NCBI GenBank assembly: GCA_030841765.1
Contig: JAUUSS010000010.1
Coordinates: 1 to 36,845 of the forward strand
Reading direction: 5' to 3'
Origin: Collinsella aerofaciens
GTDB taxonomy: Bacteria; Actinomycetota; Coriobacteriia; Coriobacteriales; Coriobacteriaceae
Length of the DNA: 36,845 nt
The notes under the pieces were generated by a model. That model saw only the letters and a list, made by a program, of their open reading frames with translations, was not told where the DNA came from and did not search any database. Below, one piece after another: positions 32,088 to 36,845 of this stretch. Each line of letters begins with the position of its first letter. Positions within the stretch are counted from its first letter, which is position 1. The translations under genes were made by a program, and so were the position numbers.

Positions 32088-32134
32088 GGGGTCAGGTTAC
32101 TTTGCACCAATCTGGTGCATACAAACCTGACCCC
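32088..32134. terminator. Two-stage hairpin after the flavoenzyme gene
   Basis: GGGGTCAGGTT (32088-32098) pairs with AACCTGACCCC (32124-32134), and TGCACCA/TGGTGCA forms an inner stem. A short T run follows. It may terminate the flavoenzyme transcript; it also contains one of two direct repeats flanking the toxin-antitoxin pair. Confidence 0.6.
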
Positions 32135-32143
32135 TTTGCACCA
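32124..32143. repeat. Direct repeat flanking the toxin-antitoxin module, left copy
   Basis: AACCTGACCCCTTTGCACCA, which matches 33073-33092 at 19 of 20 positions in the same orientation. Confidence 0.6.
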
Positions 32144-32157
32144 GTCATCTTGCTTCT

Positions 32158-32189
32158 CTGTATGATATTGTATAGCTACTGTCATACAG
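32158..32189. promoter_or_regulatory. Palindrome overlapping the toxin-antitoxin promoter
   Basis: CTGTATGA and TCATACAG form a perfect 8-bp dyad with a 16-bp spacer, overlapping a likely -10 region and the ribosome site AGGAGG. This is where a ribbon-helix-helix antitoxin would be expected to repress its own operon. Confidence 0.55.
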
Positions 32190-32198
32190 GAGGCTAAG

Positions 32199-32687
32199 AT
32201 GAGTGCTTCAGTTTTGAGCGTCCGTGTTGATGCATCAATTAAGGAATCGTTTGCCGAGCTCTGCGAGGAGCTCGGCATGACGTCTTCCGTGGCGGTCAAC
32301 ATGTTCATGCGTCAGATGCTGCGGGAGCGGTCGCTTCCATTTACCCCTTCTCTTTCAGTCAAACGGGACGAGGCGAAGACCGACGTTTTGACCGTTGCTG
32401 AAATCAGGGATGCCGTTGCTCGCGCGGCGGGTACTCGAAAGGCGATTCGGTCGGTCACGTTGTTCGGCTCGTATGCTCGACGTGACGCAAATACCGATAG
32501 CGATATCGACCTGCGTATAGAGGTCGATTCCGATGCGACATTTGGGTTATTCGCTCTTTCCTCGTTCGCGGAGGAGATCAAAGAGGCAACAGGCAAGCAG
32601 GTCGACGTCGTTTCGAGCGAACACTTGCGAGAAGACATTGCGCATGCCATCGAGAGGGAGGGTGTGGTGCTGTATGTTCGCCCGTAA
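32199..32687 (+). CDS. RelB/DinJ-like DNA-binding domain fused to an MNT nucleotidyltransferase (antitoxin)
   Basis: A 162-residue protein made of two antitoxin parts. Residues 1 to about 50 (VLSVRVDASIKESFAELCEELGMTSSVAVNMFMRQML) resemble the ribbon-helix-helix domain of RelB/DinJ. Residues about 65-162 form a minimal nucleotidyltransferase with LFGSYARRDANTDSDIDL: Gly90-Ser91, Asp102, Asp104, and Asp136 in VDVV as third metal ligand. In known MntA/HepT systems the MNT protein AMPylates a tyrosine of the HEPN toxin to silence it. The usual MNT protein lacks an N-terminal DNA-binding domain, so here repression and toxin silencing may be joined in one chain. The gene overlaps the HEPN gene by 14 bp. 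Function is inferred from the families. Confidence 0.85.
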   Translation: MSASVLSVRVDASIKESFAELCEELGMTSSVAVNMFMRQMLRERSLPFTPSLSVKRDEAKTDVLTVAEIRDAVARAAGTRKAIRSVTLFGSYARRDANTDSDIDLRIEVDSDATFGLFALSSFAEEIKEATGKQVDVVSSEHLREDIAHAIEREGVVLYVRP

Positions 32688-33039
32688 ATCAGATGCGTTG
32701 CGCGCCCAGGAGATTCTCGAGGCGATTGATGAGACGACCGAGAGAATCAAAGCGTTCGGTGTGACGGAAGACGAGTTCCTCCATGCGGATGACATCAAGG
32801 CCAGGACACTCGCCGATTCTCTCCTTATGTGTGCCCTCAGGGTGACGGAGGAGGCGGGTAAGCTGTCCGAGAAGGCGCAGCGACTACATCCCGAGATTGA
32901 GTGGCGCGGTATAGTGGGGATGCGTAACTATCTTGCCCATGATTACGGCAGCGTCGATCGCGCCGTGGTTTGGGACGCGGTGACATCAGAGTTTCCCGCT
33001 CTTGCAGTGGCATGCCGACAGATTATCGAGGAATCCTAA
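32674..33039 (+). CDS. HEPN (HepT/DUF86-like) toxin
   Basis: A 121-residue all-helical protein with the HEPN motif Rx4HxY: Arg84, His89, Tyr91 in RNYLAHDYG. In HepT toxins Arg and His form the RNase site and Tyr is the residue AMPylated by the MNT partner. The start at 32674 lies inside the end of the MNT gene, so expression is translationally coupled, as expected for a toxin made after its antitoxin. A longer reading upstream overlaps most of the MNT gene and is rejected. The pair sits between 20-bp direct repeats, suggesting arrival as a unit. Confidence 0.87.
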   Translation: MFARKSDALRAQEILEAIDETTERIKAFGVTEDEFLHADDIKARTLADSLLMCALRVTEEAGKLSEKAQRLHPEIEWRGIVGMRNYLAHDYGSVDRAVVWDAVTSEFPALAVACRQIIEES

Positions 33040-33072
33040 TCTTGCTCTCTTTGAGCCAACATGGTGTGAGAT

Positions 33073-33092
33073 AACCTGACCCCATTGCACCA
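33073..33092. repeat. Direct repeat flanking the toxin-antitoxin module, right copy
   Basis: AACCTGACCCCATTGCACCA, 19 of 20 identical to the left copy at 32124-32143. It lacks the opposite hairpin arm found at the left side. Confidence 0.6.
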
Positions 33093-33101
33093 TTTGATAG
33101 C

Positions 33102-33142
33102 AAAAAGCGGCGGCCGTCCCGTGTTGGGGCGGCCGCCGCTTG
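33102..33142 (-). terminator. Terminator of the dhuD-dhuI-like operon
   Basis: On the minus strand a long GC stem built on AGCGGCGGCCG and its reverse complement CGGCCGCCGCT is followed by TTTTTG. It also faces the HEPN gene and may serve both strands. Confidence 0.82.
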
Positions 33143-33166
33143 CGTTCGCTGCGATGGGTCGTGCGA

Positions 33167-33808
33167 TTAGAGCCCCAGGAGCTCCTTGACCTTGGCGATG
33201 ATTGCCTCGTCGGTGGCGTTGGCGAAGAAGTACTCCTGGAAGTGCTCGCCAGCCAGGGCGCCCTTGACCAGATCCTGGTCGATCTCGCCCAGGACGTCGA
33301 CGAGCGGACGCATGGTCACAGCGCGGACGCCGTCGAGGATCTTCTTGTTGCGCTGCTCGGGCTCAACACGCTCGGCAGGATAACCGTTGCCGGAACCGAA
33401 GCCAAAGAGCTTCTCGAAGGTGTACTCGAGGTTGAGCTCCTGGCCCCAGCCGTTCTTGAGGGCGAAGGGCATGGCGACGGCGTTACCGTCGTTGACCTGG
33501 GCGAAGGTGTAGGCATCCAGCGGGTCGGCGACATGGCCGCAGAGCACACCGGGGAAGGAGTTGCAGGCGAGCATGGCGCCCTCGCCGGTGCCGCAGCCGG
33601 TCACGACATAGTCGGCAGCGCCGGAGTTGAGCAGCACGGCGGCAAGGATGCCGTTCTGAACGTAGGTGAGCGGCTTGGAGTCGGCATCGGCATACATACC
33701 GTAGTTAAAGACGGTGTGGCCCATGGGCTCGACGACCTTCTTAAGGGCAGCCTCGATCATGGGGTTCTTGGAGTTCTGGGAGTTCTCGTTGATGAGAGCG
33801 ATCTTCAT
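33167..33808 (-). CDS. RpiB/LacAB-family isomerase, probable 4-deoxy-5-keto-uronate isomerase (DhuI-like)
   Basis: A 213-residue isomerase of the RpiB/LacA/LacB family. The typical block VVTGCGTGEGAMLACNSFPGVLCGHV carries the catalytic cysteine region; MKIALINENSQNSKNP is the N-terminus. It is longer than RpiB (about 150). Its neighbour is a KduD/DhuD-like dehydrogenase under a pectin-regulon operator. In streptococci an RpiB-family protein (DhuI) converts the keto form of the unsaturated uronate, replacing cupin-type KduI, and works with the SDR enzyme DhuD. The same pairing fits here. Ribose-5-phosphate isomerase is the alternative but does not suit the context. The start follows GAAAGG on the minus strand. 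Confidence 0.82.
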   Translation of the reverse strand: MKIALINENSQNSKNPMIEAALKKVVEPMGHTVFNYGMYADADSKPLTYVQNGILAAVLLNSGAADYVVTGCGTGEGAMLACNSFPGVLCGHVADPLDAYTFAQVNDGNAVAMPFALKNGWGQELNLEYTFEKLFGFGSGNGYPAERVEPEQRNKKILDGVRAVTMRPLVDVLGEIDQDLVKGALAGEHFQEYFFANATDEAIIAKVKELLGL

Positions 33809-33834
33809 TGCGAAATACCTTTCCTATTTCTAAC

Positions 33835-33897
33835 TTGCGGTGAAATACGGACCGTCTTGCCTGGTAGAAGTCAAAATCAATCCCTATTTCACCGCAA
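33835..33897. repeat. Dyad repeat, divergent copy 3
   Basis: TTGCGGTGAAATA at 33835-33847 and its exact reverse complement at 33885-33897 match the arm core of copies 1 and 2. The loop is different, so only the stem is conserved. Confidence 0.6.
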
Positions 33898-33935
33898 CTA
33901 CTAAATGAACCTAAATGTGGGAGCGCGGTGAGCGA

Positions 33936-34033
33936 GCGGGCTTGAGACGGAGCAGGGTGCCTTGAAAGAGGAGGGAAGCGTACTTGGGTACGCGACCGAC
34001 GATTGAAAGGCAAGATGCCCGTCTCAAGCCCGC
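33936..34033 (-). other. Branched hairpin between the dhuD- and dhuI-like genes
   Basis: GCGGGCTTGAGACGG (33936-33950) is an exact reverse complement of 34019-34033. Inside lie a TGCCTT/AAGGCA pair and a small GCGTA/TACGC hairpin, giving a three-tier fold. It is in the leader of the dhuI-like gene and could be an RNA-processing or attenuation element, or an extragenic repeat. Confidence 0.5.
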
Positions 34034-34040
34034 GCAGCGC

Positions 34041-34850
34041 CTACTGGGGCTGCTTGCCGATGTATGCCAGGATGCCGCCGTCGACGTAGAGGATGTGGCC
34101 GTTGACGAAGTTCGATGCATCGGAAGCCAAGAACACGGCGGGGCCCTTCAGATCCTCGGGCGTGCCCCAACGGGCGGCCGGCGTCTTGGCAATGATGAAC
34201 TGGTCAAACGGGTGGCGGCTGCCGTCGGGCTGCGTCTCACGCAGGGGTGCGGTTTGCGGCGTGGCGATGTAGCCGGGTCCAATGCCGTTGCACTGGATAT
34301 TGGCCTCGCCAAACTCCGAGCAGATGTTCTTGGTGAGCATCTTGAGTCCGCCCTTGGCGGCGGCATAGCCGGCGATGGTCTCGCGACCCAGCTCGCTCAT
34401 CATCGAGCAGATGTTGATGATCTTGCCGTGGCCCTTGGCGATCATGCCGGGCAGGCAGGCCTTGGACACGATAAACGGTGCGTTGAGGTCAACATCGACG
34501 ACGCGGCGGAAGTCCTCGGCGCTCATGTCGAGCATCGGGGTGCGCTGGATAACGCCGGCGTTGTTGACCAGGATGTCGGGCGTGGTGCCAAAGTCGGCCT
34601 CGATCTTGGCGATGAGCTCGGCGACGACGGCCTCGTCGGTGACGTCTGCCACGTAACCATGAGCCTCAAAGCCCAGCTCGCGGTAGTGCTTCTCGGCCTC
34701 GGCTACCTTGTCGGCGTGACGTGCGTTAAAGGCGATCTTGGCGCCAGCCTCTCCGAGCGCCTCGGCGATAGCCATGCCAATGCCGTAGGTGGCGCCGGTC
34801 ACGAGTGCGACCTTGCCATCCAGGCGGAAGCTGTCCATAAGATCAGACAT
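34041..34850 (-). CDS. SDR-family 2-keto-3-deoxygluconate dehydrogenase (DhuD/KduD-like)
   Basis: A 269-residue short-chain dehydrogenase. The cofactor motif TGATYGIG is near residue 19, NNAG is in the middle, and the catalytic pair YAAAK is near residue 160. KduD/DhuD reduces 2,5-diketo-3-deoxygluconate to KDG, the end of the unsaturated-uronate branch. Gluconate 5-dehydrogenase is a close relative and remains possible. The pairing with the RpiB-like isomerase and the operator at 34956 support the uronate role. The start at 34850 follows AAAGGA; an upstream ATG at 34877 is less likely because it falls in a variant operator. Confidence 0.85.
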   Translation of the reverse strand: MSDLMDSFRLDGKVALVTGATYGIGMAIAEALGEAGAKIAFNARHADKVAEAEKHYRELGFEAHGYVADVTDEAVVAELIAKIEADFGTTPDILVNNAGVIQRTPMLDMSAEDFRRVVDVDLNAPFIVSKACLPGMIAKGHGKIINICSMMSELGRETIAGYAAAKGGLKMLTKNICSEFGEANIQCNGIGPGYIATPQTAPLRETQPDGSRHPFDQFIIAKTPAARWGTPEDLKGPAVFLASDASNFVNGHILYVDGGILAYIGKQPQ

Positions 34851-34866
34851 AGCGATCCTTTCAAAA

Positions 34867-34878
34867 GAAACGTTCATC
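34867..34878. promoter_or_regulatory. Variant LacI-type operator before the dhuD-like gene
   Basis: Read on the minus strand, ATGAACGTTTC keeps one half of the main palindrome. It lies just before the gene start. Confidence 0.5.
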
Positions 34879-34954
34879 TATATAAGTCTTGCTTTTAATA
34901 CAAGCTCAGTATAGGAGAAGCGGAGGAATTGACGCCCCTATTCTCCTAAAAATA

Positions 34955-34968
34955 GGTGAACGTTCACT
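34955..34968. promoter_or_regulatory. LacI-type operator of the dhuD-dhuI-like operon
   Basis: GGTGAACGTTCACT contains the exact 12-bp palindrome GTGAACGTTCAC seen before uxaC and the symporter. A further half site GGTGAACGGT lies at 34976-34985, matching the reverse complement at 5758-5767. Confidence 0.8.
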
Positions 34969-35008
34969 TTTAAAAGGTGAACGGTTGAAATCGGTTGTCG
35001 CGATGCCC

Positions 35009-35265
35009 TTACTCGCTTTTCGCCATCGCGCCTTCCGCGATCATGTTGCGGTTGTAGACCAGGTGCAGATACATGGCGTCGTGCGCGGCGGTGGGGTTGC
35101 GCGCCTCGATGGCGTCGGCCACGCCGCGGTGCGTGCGGATGGTCTCCTCGACGAGCTTTTTGCCCGTAACGTCGATAAAGAGGGGAACGGATGCCTTGAG
35201 CACGCCCATCAGGCGGGGAACGACGAGGTTGCCGCCATTCAGGGTGACTACATGGAGTAGCGCCC
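35009..35265 (-). pseudogene. Truncated GntR/FadR-type regulator (C-terminal FCD part only)
   Basis: The minus strand encodes LLHVVTLNGGNLVVPRLMGV, then THRGVADAIEARNPTAAHDAMYLHL. This is the typical second half of the FCD effector domain of FadR-subfamily GntR regulators. The winged helix and the first half of the FCD domain are missing, so it cannot act as a DNA-binding regulator. Homology fades at about 35265, although the frame stays open to 35305. It probably once controlled the neighbouring uronate genes. A lone terminator and a foreign-looking regulator gene lie just beyond the break. Confidence 0.75.
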
Positions 35266-35303
35266 GTACGCATCGAATTTCTCCTCTCATAGATGCGTGG
35301 CAC

Positions 35304-35342
35304 AAAGAGCCCCGAGTTCAATACGAGCTCGGGGCTCTTTTC
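35304..35342. terminator. Orphan hairpin terminator
   Basis: AAAGAGCCCCGAG pairs with CTCGGGGCTCTTT and is followed by T. No intact gene on either strand ends here; it may belong to what was lost or brought in at the truncation. Confidence 0.75.
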
Positions 35343-35363
35343 GTTTGGATTGCAGACGTATTG

Positions 35364-35498
35364 CCAGACGAAAGCGTGTTGCGTCTGGGGTAAAATCGTA
35401 CGAAAGCGCAATTTGCGTCTTAAATCAGGACGCAAATCAAGACGAAAACCGTTTACGTCTGGCTTAAATCCGTACGCAAACAGTTTTCGTCTTATAAT
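35364..35498 (+). promoter_or_regulatory. Cluster of inverted repeats at the promoter of the ATPase regulator
   Basis: Three dyads share the unit AGACG(C/A)AAA: CCAGACG/CGTCTGG at 35364-35388, ATTTGCGTC/GACGCAAAT at 35411-35437, and AAGACGAAAAC/GTTTTCGTCTT at 35439-35493. A weaker inner pair is GTTTACGT/ACGCAAAC. TATAAT at 35493-35498 is a likely -10 element. This looks like an autoregulatory operator region. Confidence 0.6.
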
Positions 35499-35535
35499 AC
35501 GGTCGTGAAAAGTACGAAACGAAGGGGTTATGCAT

Positions 35536-36789
35536 ATGGTTGTTAGAGAGGGCCCTACAGTCGAATACAAGGAAAGCGTTACGCCGACGTTTCTTAAAAC
35601 GGTGAGCGCCTATGCAAACTACGGGACGGGCAAGATTGAGTTTGGCGTTAATGACGAGGGTATTGCTATCGGTCTTGCAGATCCGATTGCTGAATGCCTG
35701 CGCATCGAAAATATGATTAATGACAGTTTGGACCCCGCGCCTCGTTACTCGCTTGAGCCCGATGAGAAACACGGGACCGTAATCCTTACGGTTTATGAGG
35801 GCCAGGACAAACCCTATCGAAGCAAGGGAAAGGCTTACAGACGAAACGATTCGGCGACGGTGGAGGTCGACCGGTTTGAGTATGGCAGACTGACGCTCGA
35901 AGGCAGCAACATAACGTTCGACGCGCTCACGTCGGCTTGCCAGGACATGAGCTTTCACACGCTTGAGCATAAGTGTGTTGAACATCTTGGCATTTCAGAG
36001 CTAACACCGGATATCATGCGTACGCTTCGCTTGCTCGGCAAGGATGGCTATACCAATGCCGCGGCGATTTTGGCGGATAAGAATGATTTTCCGGGCATCG
36101 ACTGCGTTCGTTTTGGCGATACCGAGGATGTGATTTTGGATCGCGAGACAGCGACAGGTCTATCCGCAATTGAGCAGGTGGACAGGGCGGTTGCTATGTT
36201 TGCACGCTACTACCGTTATGAACGTATCGAGGGGATGGAACGCGTCCAAACCGATCGAATTCCTCTTGAGGCGTTCCGCGAAGCTGTCGCAAACGCTTTG
36301 GTGCATCGGACATGGGACGTTCGGGCGAACGTTCAAATTGCCCTGTACGACGATCGCGTCGTTGTGACTTCACCCGGACCGCTGCCCGCCGGTTTGACGA
36401 CGGAACAATACCTGTATGGGCAGATATCCGTGCTCAGAAACCCAATTGTCGCTGAGGTCTTTCTAAAGCTGGATTACATCGAGAAATTTGGTACGGGAAT
36501 CGCGCGAATCAGGCGTGCGTATCGAGATTCTTTGAGCCAGCCGGTATTTGATGTTCGCGGCGGCATGGTGGCCGTCACATTGCCCGTTATCGATGCCTTT
36601 GAAGGGTCTGAGGAAGAGGTCCAGGTTCTCAAGGCTTTGTCAGGCGGACGAATACTGTCGCGGGGCGAGATTGAGCAACAGACAGGATTGAGCCGCACGC
36701 GCACGTTGACGGCGCTTGAATCTTTGCTCAACCGAAACTCGATCGTAAGGCGGGGGACAGGACGCGCCACGAAATACGAGCGCGCATAG
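35536..36789 (+). CDS. AlbA_2 domain / ATPase / winged-helix transcriptional regulator
   Basis: A 417-residue protein. The N-terminus (about 1-115) is an AlbA_2 (Schlafen-like) domain with VEYKESVTPTFLKTVSAYANYGTGKIEFGV. The middle holds a GHKL-type ATPase region with PLEAFREAVANALVHRTWD, SPGPLPAGLT and LDYIEKFGTGIARI. The C-terminal about 65 residues (LKALSGGRILSRGEIEQQTGLSRTRTLTALESL) form a winged helix. Such proteins are poorly understood regulators or stress-related factors. The start is put at 35536 because AAGGGG lies 8 bp upstream; the ATG at 35530 is too close to it. Codon use is less GC-rich than that of the pectin genes, which hints at transfer. It has its own inverted-repeat promoter. 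Confidence 0.87.
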   Translation: MVVREGPTVEYKESVTPTFLKTVSAYANYGTGKIEFGVNDEGIAIGLADPIAECLRIENMINDSLDPAPRYSLEPDEKHGTVILTVYEGQDKPYRSKGKAYRRNDSATVEVDRFEYGRLTLEGSNITFDALTSACQDMSFHTLEHKCVEHLGISELTPDIMRTLRLLGKDGYTNAAAILADKNDFPGIDCVRFGDTEDVILDRETATGLSAIEQVDRAVAMFARYYRYERIEGMERVQTDRIPLEAFREAVANALVHRTWDVRANVQIALYDDRVVVTSPGPLPAGLTTEQYLYGQISVLRNPIVAEVFLKLDYIEKFGTGIARIRRAYRDSLSQPVFDVRGGMVAVTLPVIDAFEGSEEEVQVLKALSGGRILSRGEIEQQTGLSRTRTLTALESLLNRNSIVRRGTGRATKYERA

Positions 36790-36823
36790 CTCTGTTAGCG
36801 CCGGGCGATTTTAGCCGCTAATA

Positions 36824-36839
36824 GTCAAACTATTTTGAC
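36824..36839. promoter_or_regulatory. Small palindrome at the window edge
   Basis: GTCAAA and TTTGAC around CTAT. It could be part of the promoter of a gene beyond the window; nothing more can be said. Confidence 0.25.
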
Positions 36840-36845
36840 CAATCC

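Noticed and set aside
32533..33039. Longer 168-residue reading of the HEPN gene
   Set aside because: The extra N-terminal part lies within the MNT coding region in another frame and does not resemble HEPN; the start at 32674 gives the normal length.
34041..34850. 3-oxoacyl-ACP reductase (FabG)
   Set aside because: The SDR fold fits, but the pairing with an RpiB-type isomerase and the shared pectin operator point to uronate use instead of fatty-acid synthesis.
35009..35305. Intact short regulator gene
   Set aside because: It lacks the DNA-binding domain and half of the FCD domain, and its first residues are unrelated to the family, so it is treated as a remnant.
35364..35500. CRISPR-like repeat cluster
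   Set aside because: The units are short, inverted rather than directly repeated, have no uniform spacers and lie directly on a promoter with no cas genes nearby.

Overview
The window looks like a chromosomal segment of a gut actinobacterium of the class Coriobacteriia, most likely Collinsella or a close relative. This is an inference from high-GC codon use, short intergenic dyads, the gene families present and an anaerobe-type flavoenzyme; no rRNA or marker gene is present to prove it. No tRNA, rRNA, transposase, phage gene or CRISPR array was seen.

Layout. (1) 1-4250: a dyad element, an HPr-like PTS phosphocarrier with Asp at the regulatory Ser46 position, then a ferrous-iron uptake locus (feoA, feoA, feoB and a small Cys-rich membrane protein) with a DtxR-like palindrome before feoB. 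(2) 4345-21503: a pectin/galacturonate utilisation region. It has a LacI-family regulator, uxaC-uxaB-uxaA, a GPH-type sugar symporter, a GH28 polygalacturonase, an alpha/beta-hydrolase esterase, a fused CE8 pectin methylesterase/alpha-beta hydrolase, an SGNH esterase, a GH105 unsaturated-uronyl hydrolase, a TIM-barrel isomerase/epimerase and a GltD-like flavoprotein. (3) 21602-29871: kdpE-kdpD on the minus strand, divergent from kdpF-A-B-C. (4) 30120-33039: an old-yellow-enzyme/NADH-dependent flavoenzyme, then a toxin-antitoxin pair (RelB-like domain fused to an MNT nucleotidyltransferase, plus a HEPN protein). (5) 33167-35265, minus strand: an RpiB-family isomerase and an SDR dehydrogenase resembling DhuI/DhuD, with the truncated remnant of a GntR/FadR-type regulator upstream. 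(6) 35364-36789: an AlbA_2/ATPase/winged-helix regulator behind several inverted repeats.

How the genes work together. None of the pectin enzymes has a signal peptide, so the cell appears to import short pectic oligomers and finish them inside: esterases remove methyl and acetyl groups, GH28 releases galacturonate, GH105 releases the unsaturated uronate. Galacturonate goes through UxaC, UxaB and UxaA to 2-keto-3-deoxygluconate (KDG); the unsaturated uronate reaches KDG through the DhuI/DhuD-like pair. No polysaccharide lyase, KDG kinase or KDPG aldolase is in the window. The palindrome GTGAACGTTCAC and close variants lie upstream of uxaC, the symporter, GH105 and the dhuD-like gene, which ties them into one probable LacI-type regulon.

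Most notable for follow-up: the CE8-esterase fusion, the RelB-MNT/HEPN module between direct repeats, the HPr with Asp46, a second conserved dyad (AACGG-N10-CCGTT) upstream of two of the pectin promoters, a dyad repeat family with an identical 29-nt loop, and the truncated GntR regulator next to an ATPase regulator with its own inverted-repeat array.
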